Below, piece after piece: positions 22,680-33,867 of a stretch of 64,000 nucleotides of DNA. The stretch comes from Paraescarpia echinospica (Eukaryota > Annelida > Polychaeta > Sabellida > Siboglinidae). Position 1 is the first letter of the stretch. Every line of letters starts with the position of its first letter. The DNA lies in assembly GCA_020002185.1 (NCBI GenBank), contig CM034539.1, positions 2,123,758 through 2,187,757 of the forward strand. The letters run 5' to 3'. Under the pieces are notes generated by a model. That model was given only the letters and a program-made list of their open reading frames with translations. It did not search any database and had not been told where the DNA came from. The translations under genes were made by a program, and so were the position numbers.

Positions 22680-24190
22680 TCACTCGATAGGCGGCGCGAC
22701 GGCACACGTTGGCGTCGATGGGCGTCATACGATGGGCGAACGTATAAGGCGGCGCGACGTCACACGTTGGTGTCTATGGGCGTCACACGGTGGGCGGACG
22801 TATAAGGCGGCGAGACGGCACACGTTGGTGTCGAATGGCGTCACACGATGGGCGAACGTATACGGCGGCGCGACGAATACACATTGGCGTCGATGGGCGT
22901 CACACGATAGGTGCACGTATAAGGTGGCGCGACGGCATACGGTGGCGTCGATGGGCGTCACACGATGGGTGAACGTATACGGCGGCGCGACGAATACACA
23001 TTGGAATGTCGATAGGCGTCAAGTGACGAGCGAACGCATATGGCAGCACGACGGTACACGGTAGGCGATTGTAGGCGTCACGTGGAGAATGTACGTGGCG
23101 AAGATCAACATCGAGACGATGGTCTGAATGATCGACAAGTAGGAGGAATGGCGAACTGCGAAACTCACCCCTATGTCTTCACGGCATGTTCGAGACGACC
23201 CGAAATCTGCTGCGTCGACCTCAATAACCTATCTTGTTGTTGAAATATAATTGAAGAACATGGTGCGCTATTCAATCTTGTGGTATACCATAACTGTTGG
23301 CACTGGCAATTCTTCCAAGTAATCCGACACAACCATAATGCAAGGTTGTCTGCATTAAAAATATTAAGGAAGTAACAATTTCAAGACAAGGGCGACAAAA
23401 CACGTCAAGTTAAGTATAATGTCTTGGAGACAAGATCACACACACTCACAGCAATGCTACAGCGGTCGTCTGATCCTAACATTTTCGTAATTCACTTAAA
23501 TACTCTAACAGCGACCAATCGCCAGAAGTCTAACTAGCCAATAGCAAGTCTTAACACAAACAAAACCATCCCAGAAACTGCGTTTCCGAATCTCTAGAAA
23601 CTTCGTTATCTTGTATTCAACTCGCTCGGTTTAAAACAAACATGGTTGTACAATAGACACAAAATTGTCATCTCTTGAAAATCCTCAAATTACCTAAATC
23701 ACACTTAAATTTAAGATCATCAGAATCCCTGAACCATGACGGCAATAACGATAAAAATAACATATCTCAACTTTCACAACTTAATGCATTATTTTAATAA
23801 AACAAATATTCTATTCAGACACGAGGTGTGAAATATTTTTTCGCTCTTGACCGGCGCGATAAACAAGTTTCATAATCCACGCTACTAACTTCTTTAAATG
23901 TCACTAATAGTGACTTACAATAACACCATGTTATCGGTTAGGTTGCATCCTTTCTACTCATACCAAATTTAACGTTCCTTAGATATAATATCATAACTAA
24001 TCAAATACAATTTGTTAACTAGCCGATTATATGACTTGCGATTAGGTCGCAAGATGGACCTAGTGTAACATATTACCTTCAAGCAAAAGAGTGATGGCAG
24101 CATCATACAATGGGGTTCCTGCCGAGTTTACCCCTTTAATTTTAAGCAGACTAATTCTACTCAAACCACTTCGTGACAGTCAACCGTGCT
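22680..24190 (+). repeat. Left arm of a ~1.6-kb inverted repeat (with 26330-28090)
   Basis: The outer part is a ~59-bp minisatellite (about seven units of 'gatgggcgtcacacgatgggcgaacgtataaggcggcgcgacgg', 22680-23085). The inner part is unique sequence ('gttggcactggcaattcttcc', 'caaatacaatttgttaactagccg', 'gactaattctactcaaaccactt'). All of it recurs inverted at 26330-28090. It brackets the channel exon at 25418-25524. Confidence 0.85.
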
Positions 24191-25255
24191 GAAACGCTAA
24201 AATGTTACGAAGTTAACACGCTTCTGTACTAAAATGTTACCGCTAAGATGCAAAAATATGAAAATTTTACACCCGCTCACACACTGAAACGCTAAAATGT
24301 AAAGAAGTTAACGCGTTGACGCATTAAAATATGAACATGTTACAAGGCTACCGTGCTGAAAGACTAAAATGTTATGAAGTTACCACGACGATGCACTAAA
24401 ACAACAAATTTTTTGATGTAATGCTAAAATTGTTAGAAGTTACCTCGGTGTAGAACTAAATGTATCGAATTTACGGCACCACGCGTTAAAGTATGACAAT
24501 TTAACAAGTTTACGTGCAGAAACGCTAAAATGATGCGAATTTAACGCGCTCATGTACTAAGATGCTCCCATTTTAACGCCACGAAACATTAAACATGTTA
24601 AGAAGTTACCGCGTTGAACCATTAAAGTATGAAAATAGTACAAAGCCTCCGCGCTGAAGCTGAAGCGCTAGAATGTTATGATATTACTACGCTGATGCAC
24701 TAAAATATTAAAATTGTACAAGGATGCCTCGCAGAAACACTAAATTATTGTGATGTTGCCTCGGTGATGTACAAACATATGAACATGTTCAACGCTAACA
24801 CACTGAAAGGCTAAAATGTTATGAAGTTATCACGATGATGCATTCAAATGTCACGAAGATACGACACGCATGCGTAAAAGGATGACAATTATACGAGTGC
24901 TGAAACGCTCAAATGAAACGGTAAAGTTAACACTCATGTAATAAAATGATGCAACTATAACGTGACGAAACGCTCAAAATTTCACTAAGTTACTAAACCT
25001 ACGCATTAAAATATGAAAATGTTACAAAATTACCGCGCTGTAACGCTAAAATATTGTGATGTTACCACGCTATGGTAAAATGTGATGTTACCACGCTGAT
25101 GCACTAACATTTTAATTTTTATCCCGCCAACACGCTGAAACGGTAAAATGTTAAGAAGTTACCGCGATGAACCATTAAAGTATGAAACAACACATTGAGA
25201 CTCTAAAATGTTACTCTATTACCACGCTGATGTACTAAAGTAGGAAACATGAATG
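24190..25255 (-). repeat. Satellite block, orientation B
   Basis: Same 'gctgaaacgctaaaatgttacgaagttaccacgctgatgcactaaaatg' family as 21850-22290, inverted relative to 20165-21350. Confidence 0.85.
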
Positions 25256-25400
25256 GCAATAACGGTAATGATGCTTTTAACGTCATGTGATTTGTGTAAG
25301 CCAATGGATATAACACACGCATGACACAGGATGGAGAAGAAAATCACATTTCATGATACTATCTGCCTATTTTAATAACACATTAGGGTAGCGGATATGA
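25255..25400 (-). repeat. Right partner of the 150-bp inverted repeat
   Basis: Reverse complement of 19690-19845; ends immediately beside the channel exon and the 37-bp palindrome at 25401. Confidence 0.7.
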
Positions 25401-25417
25401 TTCTGCACCATCAAGAC

Positions 25418-25524
25418 GTCGTCTTGATGGTGCAGAAGAAGTTTTAGTCCCACTGCATTGTGTGGACCCTTCATGTACTCGTACTGTTCAACGTTCAACA
25501 CCAGTTGCAGTCCGTTCTTGACCC
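25418..25524 (-). CDS. DEG/ENaC exon: GLQLVLNVEQ...HHQ palm strand
   Basis: The acceptor GTGTTTTAG is followed by GGGTCAAGAACGG. With G from the previous exon it reads GVKNGLQLVLNVEQYEYMKG then PHNAVGLKLLLHHQDD. This is the conserved 'G-L-x-L-x-L-x-x-x-x-x-x-Y...A-G-x-x-v-x-i-H' segment. The donor is uncertain: GAC|GTCTTG keeps phase 0 for the next exon but is weak, and it lies inside a perfect palindrome (25401-25437). The 3' edge could be a few bases off. Confidence 0.85.
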
Positions 25525-26329
25525 CTAAAACACCGATCGTTTGTGAAATATATATGTTTTTTATGGTATACGAAAATGCAATTTTATTTATACTTGATTA
25601 AATCCAGCAGTCCTTGCCCCATGGGTCGCGACCCAAATTTAGGTCGTAAAGCCATTTCGGATGGTTCGCCATTCGCCAAGTATTCCCGGGCTTTTATCGG
25701 TTGCTTTTTATAGTGTGTATGCGTGGGTGAGTTATAATTATAACAAATGTTTCATCAACTGGAAATGCTGCATCATATAACATCACACGGCTGCGTTTGG
25801 CTTAAAGGGGATATTTCAATATATACTATATAAGCATACATTTATGATGACAGAACCTAATCATTTATAAAAAAAAAGCATTAAGACCAATTTTGTGCAT
25901 TGCCTCAATGGACTAGATAGAGCACTGCGTATCGCCATCTTTGGTCTATGCAATTTGGTTTGAGTCGCTCGTCAATGTAAATTGTCGATTCTGTTCGATT
26001 TACTTCATTAATAGACATTTCTGAGCGAAAGCTAAATTTGCCGTTATATAGGTAAACAAAGCATTTCTGTGCGTGTTCTAAATAAAAAGTGAAATAAAAT
26101 TATCTATAAGCAGTAAAGGCATTTTACACGTCCCACAGCCCGTTCCTCTTTAATATTCATGAGGAATGACGCGTAAATTCGCCCGCTCTCCTTCGTCGAT
26201 GAAGAGGTCATTATTTTGCAGGGATATATGTGGGTGGGCATTTTTGTACCAACATAAACTATTACATATTATAAAATAAAGGTACGCGTTTTTAAAGTCA
26301 CGTTAGTATATTAAATTTTGCTTATTTGC

Positions 26330-28090
26330 ATGCATTGTCACTGTCAAAGTGGTTTGAGTAAAATTAGTCTGGTTCAATACTAGAGGGTTGATCAATAAAC
26401 TATGCAGGAATGTCCTTGTAGGGTGCTGCCATCCCTCGTGTAATTGAATGTTACACTTTGGCCATCTTGCGACCAAAGCGCAAGTCATATTATCGGCTGG
26501 CTAACAAATTGTATTTGATTATTTATTATACTAATTTTACAACTAGGAATGTCAAATTTAGTATGAGTAGAACAGGTTTAACCTATCTGATCATGTGGTG
26601 TAAATGTAAGTAACTTGTTAATGATGTAAGAAGAAGTTAGTAGAGTGGATTAGGAAGATTGTTCATCGCGCCGGTAGGTTGGAATTAACGTGTCACACAT
26701 AATGCCAGAACATAATATTTGTTTTATTATGTTTATGTTTATTTTAACCCAATGGATTGAATCACATATGTAGAGATTCGGGAGCGCAGTTTCTATGATG
26801 GTTTAGTTTGTGTAAAATTTCTTATTAGCTAGATTGACTTCCGACACTCGGTCGTCATTAGACCATTTAAGATAATTACGGCCATTTTACTGTCAGACGA
26901 TCGTAGTTGGATTGCCAGTATTATCTTGTCTCCATGACATGGGACTTACATCGACGTTGGATTGCTGTGAGCCAGTATTATCTTGTCTCCATGACATGGG
27001 ACTTACATCGACGTTGGATTGCTGTGAGCCAGTATGATCTTTTCTCAATGACATGGGACTTACATCGACGTTGGATTGCTGTGAGCCAGTATGATCTTGT
27101 CTCCATGACATGGGACTTATATCGACGTTGGATTGCTGTGAGCCAGTATGGTCTTGTCTCCATGACATGGGACTTACATCGACGTTGGATTGCTGTGAGC
27201 CAGTATTATTTTGTCTCCATGACATGGGACTTACATCGACGTTGGATTGCTGTGAGCCAGTATGATCTTGTCTCCATGACATGGGACTTACATCGACGTT
27301 GGATTGCTGTGAGCCAGTATTATCTTGTCTCCATGACATGGGACTTACATCGACGTTGGATTGCTGTGAGCCAGTATGATCTTGTCTCCATGACATGGGA
27401 CTTACATCGACGTTGGATTGTTGTGAGCCAGTTTTATCTTGTCTCCTCGATATGGGACTTATATCGACGTGTTTTGTCGCCCGTGTCTTGAAATTGTAAC
27501 TTCATCAATAGTTTAAATGCAGACAGCCTTGTACTATGGTCGCTTGGAAGAATTGCCAGTGCCAACTGTCATGGCACCACAAGATTGAATCGAGAGCAAC
27601 GGTTCTTCAATTATCATTCGTCGACAAGATTGATGTTTGCTGATCTTCGCTACGTACGTTCTCCACGTGATGCCTATTGTCGCCCACGATTTACCGTCGT
27701 ACTGCCGTATATGTTCGTTCATCGCGTGACGCCAATCGATGCTCGCCGAGTACCGTCGTACTGCCGTATACGTTTCGTTCCTCACGAGACACTTATCGAC
27801 GCCCATCGTGTACAGTCGTACAGCCGTATACGTTTCGCTCATCGCGTAACGCCAATCAACGCCAGCCGAATATCGTCGTACAGCCGTATACGTCTCGTTC
27901 CTCACGAGGCGCCTATCGACCCCCACCGTGTACCGTCGACTAGCGCATACGTTCGCACATCGCGTGACGCCTATCGACGCCCACTGTGTACGGTCGCACT
28001 GCCGTATATTTTCGCTGAGCGTGACGCCAAACGACGCCCACTGAGTACCGTCGTACAGCCGTATACGTTTCGTTCATCAACATGACGTAC
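26330..28090 (-). repeat. Right arm of the ~1.6-kb inverted repeat
   Basis: Inverted partner of 22680-24190, ending in the same ~59-bp minisatellite (27660-28085, 'acgcc(t/a)atcgacgccca.cgtgtacagtcgta.agccgtatacg'). It contains a 57-bp array (26910-27480) that is a single copy in the left arm. Confidence 0.85.
26910..27480. repeat. 57-bp minisatellite, ~10 copies
   Basis: The unit reads 'tgtgagccagtatgatcttg' followed by 'tctccatgacatgggactta' and 'catcgacgttggattgc'. Because 57 is 3 x 19, long frames stay open on both strands; these are not genes. The left arm has one unit (near 23400-23460). Confidence 0.95.
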
Positions 28091-28099
28091 ATTTGCTCA

Positions 28100-28580
28100 C
28101 GCCGCGGCAGCAGTGTGGAACGCTCTGCCGCCAAGTGTTACCAGCAAAACATCACTGGATTCGTTTAAATCTGTGTTGAAGACTCACCTATTCACTGCAG
28201 CGTATATGTAACTCGGACGATTACAAACACTCTTTTACCATAGCTGATTGATGTTTAAAGCTTATTTATTTATATATTTATTAATTTTTCATATACACGT
28301 TTAGCCTAATTTATTGATGTTTACATCAATCTTACTTTATTTATTAAAATAATAATACAATTATCTTAATTATTTTTATTTTATTATATAATATTTTATA
28401 TCACATTCCTTTTCTACTTCTACTATATTTATTGTCTTAATTACTATTATTATTATATCATGTTATAAATTATATAACAACTATTGATGTATTATTCTTA
28501 ACATGTATTTGTATACTGTTGCAAAGCGCTGTGAACAACATTGTGTGTGGCGCTTAACAAAATAAAACTATTATTATTAT
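28100..28580 (+). mobile_element. 3' end of a CR1/L2-like LINE
   Basis: 'AAAVWNALPPSVTSKTSLDS' then 'FKSVLKTHLFTAAYM', stop, AT-rich UTR, then 'tgtggcgcttaacaaaataaaactattattattattatt'. Same family as 19860-20158. Confidence 0.8.
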
Positions 28581-29081
28581 TATTTTGAAGTGTGTTTTCA
28601 TGTTAGAAAGTTTTACAATGTTTCATGCTTTCAATGCTTCCTACCAGGTATTAACAACTTGCTGATGGACACCATTTTCAAAACAACATCACTCACGCCT
28701 GTGTAGACGTATTTCAAAATGTTATTATCTGCTATTACGCTACGTGTGCCAGCCAGCCAAATCATGTAATTAATATAATCAATGAAGTTCTGTAATTCAC
28801 AGTTACGGGAGGCTGGTAACTTGTTACATATGTTCTTGTTTCTTCTGTATAACTGTTGTGCCACACTGTTATTATTTTATAAAACTGGTATCCCTATCCC
28901 CTGGTGTCGTAGATTGACCCCTAATAGTTTGGCGCTCAAGGTTCAAGCCGTCTAAGAGAAAAACGTTAACATGCCCGCATAAACTTGCTCGATTATAGTA
29001 AGATGTCAGGTGCCACTGTTTTGTATTTTCAGGCCAAGGTGTGCATATCTGATTGCTACATAATATAGGAGTTAAATTTAC
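28581..29081. other. Channel intron, no exon accepted
   Basis: A minus-strand open frame (28631-28864) and a possible 54-bp exon (28645-28698) were considered and rejected because the true next exon is at 25418-25524. Confidence 0.6.
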
Positions 29082-29200
29082 CAGCCGTATTCATGGTGGA
29101 GTTGTCGGTAATCCTGGCGTTGAACGTGTAACACACTCCGGCATCAGTCACGGTCAACAGAAAATCTTCGTGACTGCACGGCACGCCTTTCCACCGACAA
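29082..29200 (-). CDS. DEG/ENaC exon: CRWKGVPC...CYTFN motif
   Basis: Between GTCATTTTAG and GCTG|GTAAAT, 119 bp read CRWKGVPCSHEDFLLTVTDA then GVCYTFNARITDNSTMNTAG. C-x-W-x-G-x-P-C...D-F...T-x-x-G-x-C-Y-T-F-N is a signature of the family. Its acceptor and first 13-15 bases form the founder copy of the 83-bp array lying upstream in the intron. Confidence 0.95.
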
Positions 29201-30098
29201 CTAAAATGACAACGACATGTATCTGGAGGTGGTTAGAGAACAACATCACACAAGTATAGTTGGGCATACCCTTCCACCGACAACTAAAATAACAACGACA
29301 TGTACCTGGAGGTGGTTAGAGAACAACATCACACAAGTATAGTTGGGCATACCCTTCCACCGACAACTAAAATGACAACGACATGTACCTGGAGGTGGTT
29401 AGAGAACAGCATCACACAAGTATAGTTGGGCATACCCTTCCACCGACAACTAAAATAACAACGACATGTACCTGGAGGTGGTTAGAGAACAACATCACAC
29501 AAGTATAGTTGGGCATACCCTTCCACCGACAACTAAAATGACAACGACATGTACCTGGAGGTGGTTAGAGAACAGCATCACACAAGTATAGTTGGGCATA
29601 CCCTTCCACCGACAACTAAAATAACAACGACATGTACCTGGAGGTGGTTAGAGAACAACATCACACAAGTATAGTTGGGCATACCCTTCCACCGACAACT
29701 AAAATAACAACGACATGTACCTGGAGGTGGTTAGAGAACAACATCACACAAGTATAGTTGGGCATACCCTTCCACCGACAACTAAAATAACAACGACATG
29801 TACCTGGAGGTGGTTAGAGAACAACATCACACAAGTATAGTTGGGCATACCCTTCCACCGACAACTAAAATGACAACGACATGTACCTGGAGGTGGTTAG
29901 AGAACAGCATCACACAAGTATAGTTGGGCATACCCTTCCACCGACAACTAAAATAACAACGACATGTACCTGGAGGTGGTTAGAGAACAACATCACACAA
30001 GTATAGTTGGGCATTCCCTTCCACCGACAACTAAATTGACAACGACATGTATTTGGAGGTGGTCAGAGAACAACATCACACGAATATTGTTGTACACA
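29188..30098 (-). repeat. 83-bp minisatellite, 11 copies, each carrying the exon's 3' splice site
   Basis: Copies begin at 29188 and every 83 bp to 30018 (plus strand 'cttccaccgacaactaaaat'). On the gene strand each contains 'gtcgttgttattttag' plus TTGTCGGTGGAAGGG, the acceptor and exon start of 29082-29200. Each also has CAG|GTACAT 22 bp upstream of that AG. The array fills most of the 1.1-kb intron 29201-30317. Copies 2-10 are nearly identical; the founder and the last copy are more diverged. Confidence 0.97.
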
Positions 30099-30317
30099 AA
30101 TATCCATCATCACATTGATCGTTCTTAGTGGGTGCTGCTGGTCAAAGTAAAGTTGACTATTGTTACTGATACAGAATCAAGCAGGAGGCCTCTATGCATC
30201 GGATAACTAAAGAGCATTACGATGATTTATTTAAACAATATTGCCATAGCCGTTGTTGACATTATATACTATGACATGTATCGTCAAGAGTCGCCAGCTT
30301 GTTACGAAACGTACTAC

Positions 30318-30476
30318 GCAATCATGTCTTCCTTGAGATGGCGATGTTGAAGGTAGACATCGAACATCGACACGTTGCCGACGTCCCATTTCGTGTAATT
30401 GAACGCGGTGTCGTTTGCGTGATTGTACATTTCGTCCAACCAAAAATACGATCTGTTTTCTGCAGCAGCCACAAAT
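30318..30476 (-). CDS. DEG/ENaC exon: finger domain
   Basis: Between GTTTGTTGTAG and ATTGC|GTAGTA, 159 bp read FVAAAENRSYFWLDEMYNHA...TKWDVGNVSMFDVYLQHRHL then KEDMIA. The finger is the variable part of the ectodomain, so support comes from phases (1 in, 2 out, both matching), position, and the 'KEDMIA|CRWKG' junction. That junction matches the family pattern 'x-x-d-M-x-x-C-x-x-x-G-x-x-C'. Sequons NRS and NVS are present. Confidence 0.88.
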
Positions 30477-30971
30477 CTACAACAAACGTCGGCAACGTGG
30501 TGAATGTGATGCCAAGATGAAGTATCCAACATTTAGACCAGTACACAACATTCCAACAGATATCAAATAGTAATTTTAATATTAGGGAATTTTACAAATA
30601 AACTGAACCCATAGTGTTTTCGACATCTTTGCTATTCTTCAATATATACTATATCAGTAGTGGCACAACACAGAGCTCTAACTGTCGGAGACTGGGATAT
30701 CCTGTGGACAGTACATGATTAGACGATCACATGACGCCTATCTAAGTACCTTTTACACATCCAAATAAGTAAGAAATGTGGTCGAAGGCGGCCATCTTCA
30801 ATTTCAAAATCTCCGTTCTGTTCATTTTTGAAAAATAACTCGCTTGAAGGCTCTTGACAAAACACACTAAGACACCGCTTCATGTTCACTATGACACATT
30901 GTTTGAGGGATGAAATGTCCAGTAGGCGAACATTTCAAAGATGAATTGATGTCATCCTGGATATGTGCTAC

Positions 30972-31139
30972 CTGAAGGTGTTTTGGTTGCAAATGGTGAC
31001 GGCTGGAAAGACGACAGATTCTTGTCTTGAAATCGATGTTTTCAATGTGACAGGCCGGTTCAAGTAGTGTCGCACCAAGTTCTGACATTGAGAGCCGAAT
31101 AGCGCGGTGCTGCATAGCACGATTGTGATCCAGAGAATC
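30972..31139 (-). CDS. DEG/ENaC exon: TM1 and FPAVTIC motif
   Basis: Between GTCGTTTGCAG and TTCAG|GTAGCA, 168 bp read ILWITIVLCSTALFGSQC (TM1), then QNLVRHYLNRPVTLKTSISR and QESVVFPAVTICNQNTFR. F-P-A-V-T-I-C-N-x-N-x-x-R just after TM1 is diagnostic. The exon needs two bases from an upstream exon that I could not find between 31.2 kb and the N gap. Confidence 0.95.
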
Positions 31140-31659
31140 CTGCAAACGACCAGTCAGATTGGGTTTATAGACAATGTAACTTCGAATTGTTACATTTTGT
31201 ATGCAATAAAATAAATATCATGGTAGCTATATTTTGTAAAGTTCAAATAGTCACCACAATTCATCAGAATAAAAATTTGGTTGAGCTATTTCATACAGAA
31301 TACAAATATTAAGATTAACATTGAAACGTTCGAACTATGATTATTTCTAAATAAGAAAATTCGTCATGATTGCGTTTCCAAGATTGGCTTGATTTGCATT
31401 TGGTTTCATGCGGAAAGTTGGCACATTTGTATTTCAGCATGATTATTTTAGCAAACTGTTCATGTTGTCCCAGGTTAAGTGGAAAAAGAACACTTACCTG
31501 TGGGTATTATTTTAGTAGTGCATGACCTCGAGGAATAATTTAGCGGATATGAACATGATTACATTGTTTAGACAATACGTTGAAAATGTAATAATAATTA
31601 ACCGAAAATTCGTCAGAACAGCTTATTTTTATTAAAACAGTTATTTGTTTTACCAAATA

Positions 31660-31970
31660 ACTTGCAAAAACTGTTTTGCTGGATGTGGTGGGAGACGGAA
31701 AGGTTGTTCAAAACACCATTCGAGGAATACAAAAAGGACGTTGACGACACCAAAGAGAACACCGCGACGAGCGACACAGACATATATGTCTATCATCAAC
31801 AAATCCGCTCTCTTAGACGACAACAGAAAACCACACCATCAACTAGCAGACAGGGAGACGAACCTGAGAATATCACAAGAAAAGAAACCATCTGAATAAA
31901 AAAAAAAAACACCAATCAAGCGAGACGAACCCTCTCAAATGTACGAAGACGTCATTAGACGTTACGTGCA
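31660..31970 (+). pseudogene. Penelope-like element tail fragment
   Basis: 'IYMSIINKSALLDDNRKPHH' ... 'ADRETNLRISQEKKPSE', poly-A interruption, then 'TPIKRDEPSQMYEDVIRRYV' matches the 'KSA..DH...E...R..E...I...RDEG....Y..V' end of Penelope-like GIY-YIG proteins (compare 17600-17850). Confidence 0.65.
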
Positions 31971-33419
31971 ATGATGAAGTCTGCGTGATAAACAGACGGA
32001 AGCTTGTACAAGGTAATTATGATCAATTGTTTGAATATTAACAGTAGTTTGCTTCTGATGTCCGATGTGCCACCGTTGCCCTTATTCGAAATGTTTGAAG
32101 AGAATCGACTGCTTGCTGTGCCATGGCGTATGGTTAATGATGTATTTAACTGCAAAAAAACTTCGGCCATCAACCTGGCAAGCAATCGGCTACATTTTCC
32201 GCCTGTATCTCACAATGTGTTGGTCAATGAAACTTATTTCGCAGTGGAGTGTCACGCAACGTTGGACGTTTTTACAATGTGACAGGTACTCCCCAACGTA
32301 ATTATATTGCTTTCATACGACACGCATATTGCAGCACCTCATGCATTCATACCGAGGCGGGTTTTGTTAACGATGTTTTCATTAAGTAAAGTAAGTCCTT
32401 AACTACATAAATTTGTGGTATGTCACTTGCAATGACATGCTTGAGTTTTGTAACAAATCATTCAGAAAAATCACCGTCTTTTCTCTTCGAAAATTAAAAC
32501 GGTTGCACCGTGATGTGTCAGTTTAATTTGTTGATAGTGATAACGTTCGGAGTGCTTCTGTTTGCATTGGCGTTTGCAATTACAGGACAAAGGCTCTCGT
32601 GTAACCTCGTCTGAACCGAAAGAGGAATTCGTGTGATAATCTTCACATATGAATTGACACTAAATGTCACGCAGGCTACCTGTTTTTTCACATAAAGGAT
32701 TATTTAATAACCGAGAGTGTTGTTAATGTAATAATGTTGTCGAATTGCCGGTGACATTAATGTTTAATATTGTTTTCATACTTTTAATTAACCAAACTCC
32801 CCAGTGTACATGTTCCGGGTAAACGTTGACTGTCAAATTCGGGAGACAAGAAGAACGAATTGAATATAACGTATTATAACACCACCACTGTAATTTAGAA
32901 TGTACAAATGCTATACGCTACGGAAACTTGAAGAAACTAACAGTTAACATGTCCCTATATAAATGGGACATAAGTGGATATGTCAAATACAAGATGGACA
33001 AGCGAAAGTGAAACGGACACATAAACAAACCACCAAATGTAGAAAAACTTACAAAAAGATAAGAATGAATATGGTCAACTTAGACCATCACATGGATCCC
33101 GTTATGTCAACAATTATACAAAATATGAGTAGCATCATTCTCTACTATAGCTGCAACTTTATCATGTTCCCTTGCTTACCTTATGCTTGCGATTGTTATA
33201 ACGATGCTTAAACTTTATATGAAGATTGTGTCTAAAATATGATTACCTTTGTACAATAGTTACATTATCTTGACTTATTTTACTTAAATACACAGGTCAA
33301 CTTGGCCCATTGATGTCCTGCTAGATATCACTCTACTAAGGTTATTTACAAGCAGCCTATAACAAATGGGTTATAAAAATCAACCTCTTCAAATGCAAAG
33401 TAAGTAACTAATTCACAAG
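31971..33419. other. No feature recognised
   Basis: Open frames on both strands around 31955-32300 have no recognisable motif, and two of the three plus frames are open there by chance. The missing N-terminal channel exon may be here but no His-Gly motif was found. Confidence 0.45.
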
Positions 33420-33720
33420 CATATCAACATGGAAAATTTAGAACTGGAGACTGTGAGAGAGTTCTGCTTCCTAGGCAGCATAATACCTCCTACAGAGAGG
33501 GAAGTTGTCAGGCGAATAGCCTTAGCATCAACAACATTTGGTAGACTCGGAAACAACATATTTCCAAACAGACTCATCTCAATAAGAATGAAAGTCATAT
33601 TATATGTGGCCCTTAGACTGCATATGGCAATTTATGGTGTAGAACCTTGACACTACGATGGCAAGAAACGCACTCTCTTGAAGTTTCTGAGATGCGTTTC
33701 CGTTGTATATTGCCATGCGC
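33420..33720 (+). pseudogene. RTE-like LINE fragment, first copy of a 506-bp direct duplication
   Basis: 'ETVREFCFLGSIIPPTEREV'...'RRIALASTTFGRL'...'ISIRMKVILYVALRLHMAIY' is the RTE C-terminal region. The segment from 33363 ('aacaaatgggttataaaaatcaacctcttcaaatgcaaagtaagtaac') recurs at 33868. Confidence 0.8.
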
Positions 33721-33867
33721 GGGCTATCAGAGGTGTTATAACTTATATACACATATAGACTTAAACATTAGAACAATCATCGAAAACATACACACAATCA
33801 TCCACCGCCACAACGTGTCGCCATGCTCCGGCGCCATCTTTTACTCCATCCTAAATGGAGTAAAACA

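Noticed and set aside
25600..25690. 'gggtcgcgacccaaattt' palindrome as a hAT transposon end
   Set aside because: Only one suggestive end was seen, with no partner terminus or 8-bp duplication.
26893..27491. Long open frames on both strands (MSWRQDHTGSQQSNV / YYLVSMTWDLHRRW)
   Set aside because: Consequence of a 57-bp tandem repeat whose length is a multiple of three.
28645..28698. Possible 54-bp channel exon (AGVSDVVLKMVSISKLLIPG)
   Set aside because: Phase and pattern loosely fit, but the genuine GLQLVLNVEQ exon at 25418-25524 fits far better and leaves no room for this one.
28631..28864. 77-codon minus-strand frame
   Set aside because: No family motif; it lies in the intron between two firmly placed channel exons.
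29053..29259. 68-codon plus-strand frame
   Set aside because: Shadow of the minus-strand channel exon 29082-29200.
26910..30098. Regular repeats resembling a CRISPR array
   Set aside because: Units are contiguous tandem repeats without unique spacers, in a eukaryotic genome.
32004..32282. 92-codon plus-strand frame, considered as a gene and, on the minus strand, as the missing N-terminal channel exon
   Set aside because: No motif, several frames open together, and no His-Gly motif on the minus strand.
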